Source: Buttiauxella ferragutiae (GTDB lineage: Bacteria > Pseudomonadota > Gammaproteobacteria > Enterobacterales > Enterobacteriaceae). Taken from it: DNA of 64,000 nucleotides. How positions within the stretch are numbered: the first letter of the stretch is position 1; the number at the start of each line of letters is the position of its first letter. The stretch is from assembly GCF_001654915.1 (NCBI RefSeq), contig NZ_LXEQ01000047.1. One strand, written 5' to 3'. Under the pieces are notes generated by a model that saw only the letters and a list, made by a program, of their open reading frames with translations, did not search any database and was not told the origin of the DNA. Below, in pieces: positions 57,633-64,000 of the stretch. A program made the translations under genes and the position numbers.

Positions 57633-58778
57633 ATGCGTACAAAACAGGCTATATGGACTCTATCCACCCTCTGTTTGACCGTGCTTTCTGCACAGGCGGC
57701 AGGGCTTCCAGACAAAATTGGTGCCGGTGAAGGGCAGCTCGATATTATCGCGTGGCCGGGTTACATCGAACGTGGTGATACCGACAAAGCCTACAATTGG
57801 GTGACGGATTTCGAAAAAGAGACCGGTTGTAAGGTGAACGTGAAAACGGCGGCCACCTCTGACGAAATGGTCAGTTTGATGGCGAAGGGCGGTTACGACC
57901 TGGTGACCGCATCGGGCGACGCCTCATTGCGCCTGATTATGGGTAAACGTGTGCAGCCGATTAATACTGCGCTTATCCCTAACTGGAAAAATATTGATCC
58001 GCGCCTGGTAAAAGGCTCGTGGTTTAACGTCGACGGCAAAGTGTATGGCACGCCGTATCAGTGGGGGCCAAACCTGCTGATGTACAACACCAAAACTTTC
58101 CCGACACCGCCTGACAGCTGGAGCGTGGTGTTCGTCAAACAAGACTTGCCTGACGGCAAAACCAATCAGGGCCGAGTGCAGGCTTATGATGGGCCGATTT
58201 ACATTGCCGATGCCGCGTTGTTTGTTAAAGCCACACAGCCACAACTTGGCATTACCGACCCGTACCAACTCACCGAAGAACAATACGCGGCAGTGCTGAA
58301 GGTACTGCGTGACCAACACGGTCTGATTCACCGCTACTGGCATGACACCACTGTGCAAATGAGCGACTTCAAAAACGAAGGGGTGGTGGCCTCCAGCGCC
58401 TGGCCGTATCAGGCCAACGCCCTGAAAGGGGAAGGCCAGCCGATTGGTACCGTATTCCCGAAAGAGGGCGTCACCGGTTGGGCAGATACCACCATGCTGC
58501 ATGCTGATGCCAAACATATGAACTGCGCCTACAAATGGATGGACCACTCGCTAAAAGCGAAAGTTCAGGGTGACGTAGCGGCCTGGTTTGGCTCACTGCC
58601 TGCCGTGGCTGAAGGTTGTAAAGCCAGTACCTTGCTCGGCGATAAAGGCTGTGAAACCAACGGCTACAACTACTTCGATAAGATCGTGTTCTGGAAAACC
58701 CCGGTAGCCGAAGGCGGTAAATTCGTGCCGTACAGTCGCTGGACCCAGGATTACATCGCCATCATGGGTGGCCGTTAA
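57633..58778 (+). CDS. ydcS: Polyamine/GABA ABC transporter binding protein YdcS
   Basis: Periplasmic PotD/PotF-like protein of 381 residues, the same as E. coli YdcS. Signal peptide LSTLCLTVLSAQAAG. LDIIAWPGYIERG, TAATSDEMVSLM, GTPYQWGPNLLMYN and SSAWPYQANALKG are the ligand-binding loops. ATG 57633 has GGAG at 57620; the frame is open upstream but noncoding in character. First gene of ydcSTUV-patD. In 57341-57632 I could not fix a promoter. Confidence 0.93.
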   Translation: MRTKQAIWTLSTLCLTVLSAQAAGLPDKIGAGEGQLDIIAWPGYIERGDTDKAYNWVTDFEKETGCKVNVKTAATSDEMVSLMAKGGYDLVTASGDASLRLIMGKRVQPINTALIPNWKNIDPRLVKGSWFNVDGKVYGTPYQWGPNLLMYNTKTFPTPPDSWSVVFVKQDLPDGKTNQGRVQAYDGPIYIADAALFVKATQPQLGITDPYQLTEEQYAAVLKVLRDQHGLIHRYWHDTTVQMSDFKNEGVVASSAWPYQANALKGEGQPIGTVFPKEGVTGWADTTMLHADAKHMNCAYKWMDHSLKAKVQGDVAAWFGSLPAVAEGCKASTLLGDKGCETNGYNYFDKIVFWKTPVAEGGKFVPYSRWTQDYIAIMGGR

Positions 58779-58791
58779 GCCTGGAGGAGTT

Positions 58792-59817
58792 ATGCCGTAC
58801 GCTGTGCAGTTTCGAAACGTCTCGCGCCTTTACGGTGATGTGCGAGCCGTAGATAACGTCTCAATTGATATTGAAGACGGGGAGTTTTTCTCCATGCTCG
58901 GGCCATCTGGCTCGGGCAAGACCACCTGCTTACGGCTGATTGCGGGCTTTGAACAGGTCACCTCCGGCGAAATCGCCATTTTCGGCAAACCGGCACAAGA
59001 CGTGCCGCCTTATCAACGGGATGTGAATACCGTCTTCCAGGATTACGCCTTATTCCCCCATATGACGGTGCTGGAAAATGTTGCTTATGGTTTGATGGTC
59101 AAAGGCGTGGATAAGAAAACTCGCCTCGCCAAAGCGCAAGAAGCACTCGAGCGCGTGGCACTGGGTTTTGTTCACGCTCGTAAACCGTCGCAACTTTCCG
59201 GTGGGCAGCGGCAACGTGTGGCGCTGGCACGTGCCTTAGTCAATCGCCCACGTGTCTTGTTGCTGGATGAACCGCTGGGCGCGCTGGATCTCAAACTGCG
59301 TGAACAGATGCAGGGCGAGTTGAAAAACCTGCAGCGTGAATTGGGCATCACTTTTATTTTTGTCACCCATGACCAAAGTGAAGCGTTGTCGATGTCCGAC
59401 CGCGTGGCGGTGTTTAACAATGGCCGTATCGAACAAGTTGATACGCCACGCCAGTTGTATATGAAACCGCGCACTGCGTTTGTGGCGAGTTTTGTGGGCA
59501 CTTCAAACGTGTTGCAACCGGCGCTTTCCGGGAAAGTATGTGGCGAAGAAGCGTTATTTTCACTGCGCCCTGAACATATCGTCCTGAGTAATGAACCGAG
59601 CCTCAGCAACGAAATTCGTGTCAATGGCATGATTCAGGAAATCCACTATCAAGGGGCGGCAACGCGTTTTGAACTGCGTCTTGCCGGTGGCGAAAAACTG
59701 TTGGTCAGTGAGGCGAACCCGCAACGCATTATCAGCGAAGAACGCTATCAAATCGGCCAGCAGGTCACCGCAGTCTGGCCCCGGGCGGCGATGGTTCCGT
59801 TGCTGGGGGAAGGATGA
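58792..59817 (+). CDS. ydcT: Polyamine/GABA ABC transporter ATPase YdcT
   Basis: PotA-like ATPase of 341 residues. Walker A GPSGSGKTT, signature LSGGQRQRVALARA, Walker B VLLLDEPLGALD, H-loop VTHDQSEAL; C-terminal TOBE domain. ATG 58792 follows GGAGGAG at ideal distance, so the earlier in-frame start at 58768 is unlikely. 13 bases after ydcS. Confidence 0.94.
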   Translation: MPYAVQFRNVSRLYGDVRAVDNVSIDIEDGEFFSMLGPSGSGKTTCLRLIAGFEQVTSGEIAIFGKPAQDVPPYQRDVNTVFQDYALFPHMTVLENVAYGLMVKGVDKKTRLAKAQEALERVALGFVHARKPSQLSGGQRQRVALARALVNRPRVLLLDEPLGALDLKLREQMQGELKNLQRELGITFIFVTHDQSEALSMSDRVAVFNNGRIEQVDTPRQLYMKPRTAFVASFVGTSNVLQPALSGKVCGEEALFSLRPEHIVLSNEPSLSNEIRVNGMIQEIHYQGAATRFELRLAGGEKLLVSEANPQRIISEERYQIGQQVTAVWPRAAMVPLLGEG

Positions 59818-59818
59818 A

Positions 59819-60763
59819 ATGGATATGAGTCTTCCCGCATCCCATCCTGACAACCGCCTGATGCGCCGCGTTGCTACGTTTTTGTGGCAACGTCCTGGAT
59901 TCTGGCTGGCTTTGTTACTGCTGCCACCATTGCTGTGGTTTGGTGTTATTTATCTGGGGTCGTTGCTGACACTGTTGTGGCAAGGATTTTACACCTTCGA
60001 TGATTTCACCATGTCGGTCACGCCAGACCTGACGTTCGCCAACATTGCCGCACTGTTTAACCCGGCGAATTACGACATTATTTTGCGCACGCTAACGATG
60101 GCGATCGCCGTGACGCTCGCCAGTGCTGTGCTGGCTTTCCCGATGGCGTATTTCATGGCGCGCTATACCACCGGCAAACTCAAAGCGTTTTTTTATATCG
60201 CGGTGATGTTGCCGATGTGGGCGAGCTACATCGTGAAAGCGTATGCCTGGACATTGTTGCTTTCACGCGATGGTGTGGCGCAGTGGTTTCTTGGACACAT
60301 GGGTCTGGAGCCGTTGCTTAACCTGATGCTGACCATTCCGGCAATCGGCGGCAATACGCTGTCGACTTCTGGTTTTGGCCGCTTTCTGGTGTTTCTCTAT
60401 ATCTGGCTGCCGTTCATGATTTTGCCGATTCAGGCCGCACTTGAGCGCTTGCCGCCGTCATTGTTACAGGCATCGGCAGATTTGGGGGCTCGCCCGGCTC
60501 AAACCTTCCGCCATGTGATTTTACCGCTGGCGATTCCGGGTGTGGCGGCGGGTTCAGTGTTTACCTTTTCGCTCACCCTCGGTGATTTTATTGTGCCGCA
60601 GCTGGTGGGGCCGCCGGGGTATTTCATCGGCAACATGGTCTATTCCCAGCAAGGGGCAATTGGCAACATGCCGATGGCCGCGGCCTTTACGCTGGTGCCG
60701 ATTGTATTGATCGCCATTTATCTTTCACTGGTGAAACGACTGGGGGCTTTCGATGCACTCTGA
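59819..60763 (+). CDS. ydcU: Polyamine/GABA ABC transporter permease YdcU
   Basis: PotB-like permease of 314 residues with six helices. EAA loop LLQASADLGARPAQTFRHVILPLAIPG. The frame is open within ydcT from 59669; ATG 59819, directly after the ydcT stop and AAGG, gives a length like E. coli YdcU (313). Overlaps ydcV by 11 bases. Confidence 0.93.
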   Translation: MDMSLPASHPDNRLMRRVATFLWQRPGFWLALLLLPPLLWFGVIYLGSLLTLLWQGFYTFDDFTMSVTPDLTFANIAALFNPANYDIILRTLTMAIAVTLASAVLAFPMAYFMARYTTGKLKAFFYIAVMLPMWASYIVKAYAWTLLLSRDGVAQWFLGHMGLEPLLNLMLTIPAIGGNTLSTSGFGRFLVFLYIWLPFMILPIQAALERLPPSLLQASADLGARPAQTFRHVILPLAIPGVAAGSVFTFSLTLGDFIVPQLVGPPGYFIGNMVYSQQGAIGNMPMAAAFTLVPIVLIAIYLSLVKRLGAFDAL

Positions 60764-61559
60764 ACGCGCTCCGTTACTGCTGAAAATCGCCGCCTGGGGC
60801 GGGGTGATTTTCCTGCATTTCCCCCTGCTGATTATCGCGCTTTATGCCTTTAACACCGAAGAAGCCGCATTCAGCTTTCCACCCAAAGGGCTGACGCTGC
60901 ACTGGTTCAGCGTTGCCGCATCGCGCGGCGACATTCTGGATTCGGTGACGTTGTCACTTAAAATTGCTTCACTGGCAACACTACTTGCTTTGATTCTCGG
61001 GACATTGGCCGCTGCGGCACTCTGGCGGCGGGAATTCTTTGGCAAAAATGCCATCTCGTTATTACTGCTGTTACCGATTGCTTTGCCGGGAATTATCACC
61101 GGTATTGCGTTGTTAACCGCCTTTAAGATGATGAATTTTGAACCCGGTTTCCTGACTATTGTGGTGGGCCACGCAACGTTTTGCGTGGTGATTGTGTTTA
61201 ACAACGTCATCGCCCGTTTCCGTCGCACCTCTTATAGTTTAATTGAAGCTTCGATGGATCTGGGGGCTGACGGCTGGCAAACCTTCCGCTATGTGATTTT
61301 GCCGAATCTCGGCTCGGCACTGTTAGCCGGAGGCATGCTGGCGTTCGCGCTGTCATTTGATGAAATTATTGTCACCACCTTTACCGCCGGACACGAACGC
61401 ACCTTGCCGTTGTGGCTGCTCAACCAGCTTGGGCGCCCACGTGAAGTTCCGGTTACTAATGTGGTGGCGTTGATGGTGATGCTGATGACCACCATTCCGA
61501 TTCTAGGGGCGTACTGGCTGAGCCGTGGCGGAGATGACGTCGCGGGCAGCGGTAAATAA
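60753..61559 (+). CDS. ydcV: Polyamine/GABA ABC transporter permease YdcV
   Basis: PotC-like permease of 268 residues, six helices, EAA loop IEASMDLGADGWQTFRYVILPNLG. Partner of YdcU. Overlap with ydcU implies coupled translation. patD follows after 19 bases. Confidence 0.93.
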   Translation: MHSERAPLLLKIAAWGGVIFLHFPLLIIALYAFNTEEAAFSFPPKGLTLHWFSVAASRGDILDSVTLSLKIASLATLLALILGTLAAAALWRREFFGKNAISLLLLLPIALPGIITGIALLTAFKMMNFEPGFLTIVVGHATFCVVIVFNNVIARFRRTSYSLIEASMDLGADGWQTFRYVILPNLGSALLAGGMLAFALSFDEIIVTTFTAGHERTLPLWLLNQLGRPREVPVTNVVALMVMLMTTIPILGAYWLSRGGDDVAGSGK

Positions 61560-61578
61560 CGTTGAGAAGGGTATCACT

Positions 61579-63003
61579 ATGCAAAGCCAGCTATTAATTA
61601 ACGGCCAGTTAGTAGACGGCCTCGGGGAAAAGTTACCGGTCTACAATCCGGCAACCGGTGAAGTGCTGTTGGAAATCGCCGAAGCCACGGCGAGCCAGGT
61701 TAATGACGCGGTGACAGCGGCGGATAACGCCTTCGCCAGTTGGGGGCAAACCACACCGAAAGAGCGCGCCGAACATCTGCTGAAACTGGCTGATGTGATT
61801 GAGCAAAATGGCGATGTGTTTGCCAGGCTGGAATCGCAAAACTGCGGCAAGCCTTATCACTGCGTGTTGAATGATGAAATTCCCGCGGTGGTGGATGTGT
61901 TCCGCTTCTTTGCGGGCGCAAGCCGCTGCCTGAACGGACTGGCGGCGGGGGAATATCTGAGCGGTCATACTTCGATGATCCGCCGTGATCCGGTGGGTGT
62001 GGTGGCGTCTATCGCGCCGTGGAACTACCCGTTGATGATGGCAGCCTGGAAACTCGGCCCGGCACTTGCCGCTGGTAACTGTGTGGTGATTAAACCGTCT
62101 GAAATCACCCCGCTTACTGCGTTTAAGCTGGCGGAACTGGCGAAAGATATTTTCCCGGCAGGTGTGTTGAATGTGCTGTTTGGGCGCGGGCAAACGGTCG
62201 GCGATGTGCTGACCGGTCACCCGAAAGTGCGCATGGTGTCGCTAACCGGTTCGATTGCTACCGGTGAACATATCATCAGCCATACCGCGCCTTCGATTAA
62301 GCGCACTCATATGGAGCTGGGCGGCAAAGCGCCGGTAATTGTGTTTGATGATGCCGATCTGGATGCGGTAGTGGAAGGCGTGCGGACTTTTGGCTATTAC
62401 AACGCGGGCCAGGACTGTACCGCAGCCTGTCGTATCTACGCGCAGAAGGGTATTTACGACAAACTGGTTGAGAAACTGGGGGAAGCGGTCAGCAGCCTGA
62501 AAGTTGGCGCGCCGGAAGATGAATCTACCGAACTTGGGCCGTTAAGTTCTGCCGCACATCTTGAGCGGGTCAACAAAGCGGTGAATGCCGCCAAAACTCT
62601 GGCACATGTCAAAGTGGTAACGGGCGGGGCGAAAGTAGACGGGCCGGGATATTACTTCCAGCCAACCTTGCTTGCGGGGGCGAAGCAGGAAGATGACATC
62701 GTGCAGAAAGAAGTTTTCGGCCCGGTGGTGAGCGTGACCGCGTTTGATGAAGAAGAGCAGGTTTTGGGCTGGGCGAATGATTCCAGCTACGGCCTGGCCT
62801 CTTCAGTCTGGACAAAAGATGTGGGCCGCGCGCATCGCCTTAGCGCTCGCTTACAGTACGGTTGTACCTGGGTGAATACCCATTTCATGCTGGTTAGTGA
62901 AATGCCACATGGTGGGCAAAAACTGTCGGGTTACGGCAAAGACATGTCACTGTTTGGGCTGGAGGATTACACCGTTGTCCGCCATGTGATGATTAAACAT
63001 TAA
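61579..63003 (+). CDS. patD: Gamma-aminobutyraldehyde dehydrogenase PatD
   Basis: NAD-dependent aldehyde dehydrogenase of 474 residues, the length of E. coli PatD (YdcW). It oxidises gamma-aminobutyraldehyde from putrescine to GABA. Motifs: SIAPWNYPLMMAAWK, SLTGSIATGEH (cofactor), MELGGKAPVIVFDDAD (Glu) and NAGQDCTAACR with the catalytic Cys. ATG 61579 after GAAGGG. The transporter plus this enzyme import and degrade the polyamine/amino-acid product. Confidence 0.94.
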   Translation: MQSQLLINGQLVDGLGEKLPVYNPATGEVLLEIAEATASQVNDAVTAADNAFASWGQTTPKERAEHLLKLADVIEQNGDVFARLESQNCGKPYHCVLNDEIPAVVDVFRFFAGASRCLNGLAAGEYLSGHTSMIRRDPVGVVASIAPWNYPLMMAAWKLGPALAAGNCVVIKPSEITPLTAFKLAELAKDIFPAGVLNVLFGRGQTVGDVLTGHPKVRMVSLTGSIATGEHIISHTAPSIKRTHMELGGKAPVIVFDDADLDAVVEGVRTFGYYNAGQDCTAACRIYAQKGIYDKLVEKLGEAVSSLKVGAPEDESTELGPLSSAAHLERVNKAVNAAKTLAHVKVVTGGAKVDGPGYYFQPTLLAGAKQEDDIVQKEVFGPVVSVTAFDEEEQVLGWANDSSYGLASSVWTKDVGRAHRLSARLQYGCTWVNTHFMLVSEMPHGGQKLSGYGKDMSLFGLEDYTVVRHVMIKH

Positions 63004-63082
63004 GACGCCAATAAGCGGTTGTGCTCATGAAGTCTATAATTTAGGTGTGCCACACTGATGTGCTTTCTTTTGAGGGGTTACT

Positions 63083-63325
63083 ATGAAGAAATATGTATTA
63101 ATGCTGCTGGCCGCCGTGTTCATGGCAGGCGCTATACCCGCACAGGCAACTGAGCAATCAGAGCAACGCCAGGATGCCCGAGGCGTGCGTCAGGACACGC
63201 GCGAAAATTCTCGACAAACCAAACAAGATTGTCGCAATGGCGTGTTCGGTAATGCTGATTGCCGTCAAGAACACCGTCAGAATAAACGGGAAGGCCGACA
63301 AACCGCCCGCGATATCAAGTACTGA
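63083..63325 (+). CDS. Charged Gln/Arg-rich periplasmic miniprotein
   Basis: 80 residues. Signal peptide (YVLMLLAAVFMAGAIPAQA), mature 57 residues nearly all polar: repeated QDARGVRQDTRENSRQTKQDC and CRQEHRQNKREGRQTARD. Two Cys (CRNGVFGNADC) could form one disulphide hairpin between two basic/acidic helices. SD GAGG before the ATG. I do not recognise the family. Confidence 0.75.
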   Translation: MKKYVLMLLAAVFMAGAIPAQATEQSEQRQDARGVRQDTRENSRQTKQDCRNGVFGNADCRQEHRQNKREGRQTARDIKY

Positions 63326-63458
63326 AAGTGCGAGGTGGGGCATTCGGCCGGACAATATGGATACTCATGTTTGACCCCACACTCCAGGAGTTTTCACCTT
63401 GCGAGTTGGCTCAGACACACATAAATTTGTAGGAGTATCCACACTAACAGGAATGAAT

Positions 63459-63992
63459 ATGCGTAAGCCTCGCTCTTTATTAACTGCTGCGACGGTTGCT
63501 CTTACACTGTCCATCTTTTCCGTGTCAGCATTAGCAAATCCTGGCAATGGAAACGGTGGTGGTAATGGTGGCAGCCAGGGAAACAGTAATGGCAATGGTA
63601 ATAAGGGAAATAGCGGTAACAAATCCGATAAATCGGCTAAAGCGGATAAGAGTGATAAAGGAAACGGTAATTCAAAAGAAAATCAAGGGAGCCGTAAAAA
63701 CTACGGCAAGCCAGACCACGTCGATACCGACATCACATTTAATGATGCGCGACGTTTAGCGGTTAACTATGGTTTTACCGGATATAAACCGTTGCCTCCA
63801 GGCATTGCAAAAAACCTGGCACGCGGTAAACCGTTACCTCCGGGTATCGCGAAGAAATCGGTCCCGGGCACTATGCTGAATCAACTGCCTTATTATCCTG
63901 GCTATGAATGGCAGGCGGTTGGTCAGGACCTCGTGTTAGTCGCACTCAGTACCGCGATTGTGACTTCTGTTATTAATGGTGTATTTGATTAA
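63459..63992 (+). CDS. cigR: CigR-like secreted/membrane protein
   Basis: 177 residues: signal peptide to LSIFSVSALA, a low-complexity Gly/Asn/Lys/Ser region (about 27-75), then a conserved C-terminal domain (DARRLAVNYGFTGYKPLPPGIAKNLARGKPLPPGIAKK and YYPGYEW ... VLVALSTAIVTSVINGV in pieces), as in Salmonella CigR, reported as an antivirulence protein and T3SS-2 cargo. ATG 63459 suits AGGA (63449); ATG 63453 is the alternative. The repeat PLPPGIAK occurs twice. No secretion genes are nearby, so function here is open. Confidence 0.8.
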   Translation: MRKPRSLLTAATVALTLSIFSVSALANPGNGNGGGNGGSQGNSNGNGNKGNSGNKSDKSAKADKSDKGNGNSKENQGSRKNYGKPDHVDTDITFNDARRLAVNYGFTGYKPLPPGIAKNLARGKPLPPGIAKKSVPGTMLNQLPYYPGYEWQAVGQDLVLVALSTAIVTSVINGVFD

Positions 63993-64000
63993 CTGGTTTG

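Noticed and set aside
1..64000. CRISPR array, rRNA, tRNA or transposase
   Set aside because: No regularly spaced repeats, conserved RNA segments or transposase frames were seen on either strand by eye.

Overview
The window is chromosomal DNA of an enterobacterium (Enterobacterales, Enterobacteriaceae). Gene order follows the E. coli/Salmonella blocks ycjM-ycjW/ycjX-ycjF-tyrR-tpx-ycjG-mpaA-mppA, zntB-fnrS-dbpA-ttcA, gapC-cybB and ydcR...ydcSTUV-patD. Short REP-like palindromes (core GGTGGATAAGCG...ATCCACC) sit between many genes. Moderate base composition and a catechol/benzoate cluster not found in E. coli K-12 suggest a genus such as Buttiauxella or Kluyvera; this is inference, not a determination.

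Layout. 1-3405: end of a chaperone-usher fimbrial operon with a partial pilin, a minor pilin and two tandem paralogous tip adhesins. 3406-17675: complete ycjMNOPQRSTUV-ompG-ycjW glycoside cluster. Glucosides enter through OmpG and the YcjNOPV ABC transporter. YcjS, YcjR and YcjQ interconvert gulosides and glucosides through 3-keto sugars. YcjM and YcjT are phosphorylases, YcjU is a phosphoglucomutase, and the LacI-type YcjW probably represses through a 15-base operator found twice. 17858-26593: ycjXF, tyrR, tpx, and the murein-peptide recycling set ycjG-mpaA-mppA. 26656-33738: a YoaK-like membrane microprotein, a diguanylate cyclase, zntB, the FNR-activated sRNA FnrS, a Pro-rich miniprotein, ttcA, a Bor-type lipoprotein, dbpA and an intact gapC.

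33929-38766: cybB, an AT-rich accessory patch of about 2 kb with unrecognised small genes and a DUF1493 pair, formaldehyde detoxification frmRA without frmB, yncJ and emrE. 39076-44848: nfrB-nfrA-ybcH, the exopolysaccharide/phage N4 receptor machine. 44900-47447: a cyanide-insensitive-type bd oxidase operon (cioAB plus DUF2474). 47585-63003: ydcR and the putrescine/GABA operon ydcSTUV-patD, separated by a roughly 9 kb aromatic-catabolic insert (acetyltransferase, IclR regulator, catBCA, benABCD, VOC protein) that takes benzoate through catechol and muconate to the enol-lactone. 63083-63992: a charged periplasmic miniprotein and a CigR-like protein.

Most likely new or under-described items: a 45-base near-identical copy of an internal piece of ycjX stranded 15 kb upstream beside the fimbrial operon; the small-gene patch between cybB and frmR; the ben/cat insertion with an IclR-type operator; and several unannotated microproteins. 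No rRNA, tRNA, CRISPR array, transposase or complete prophage was seen.
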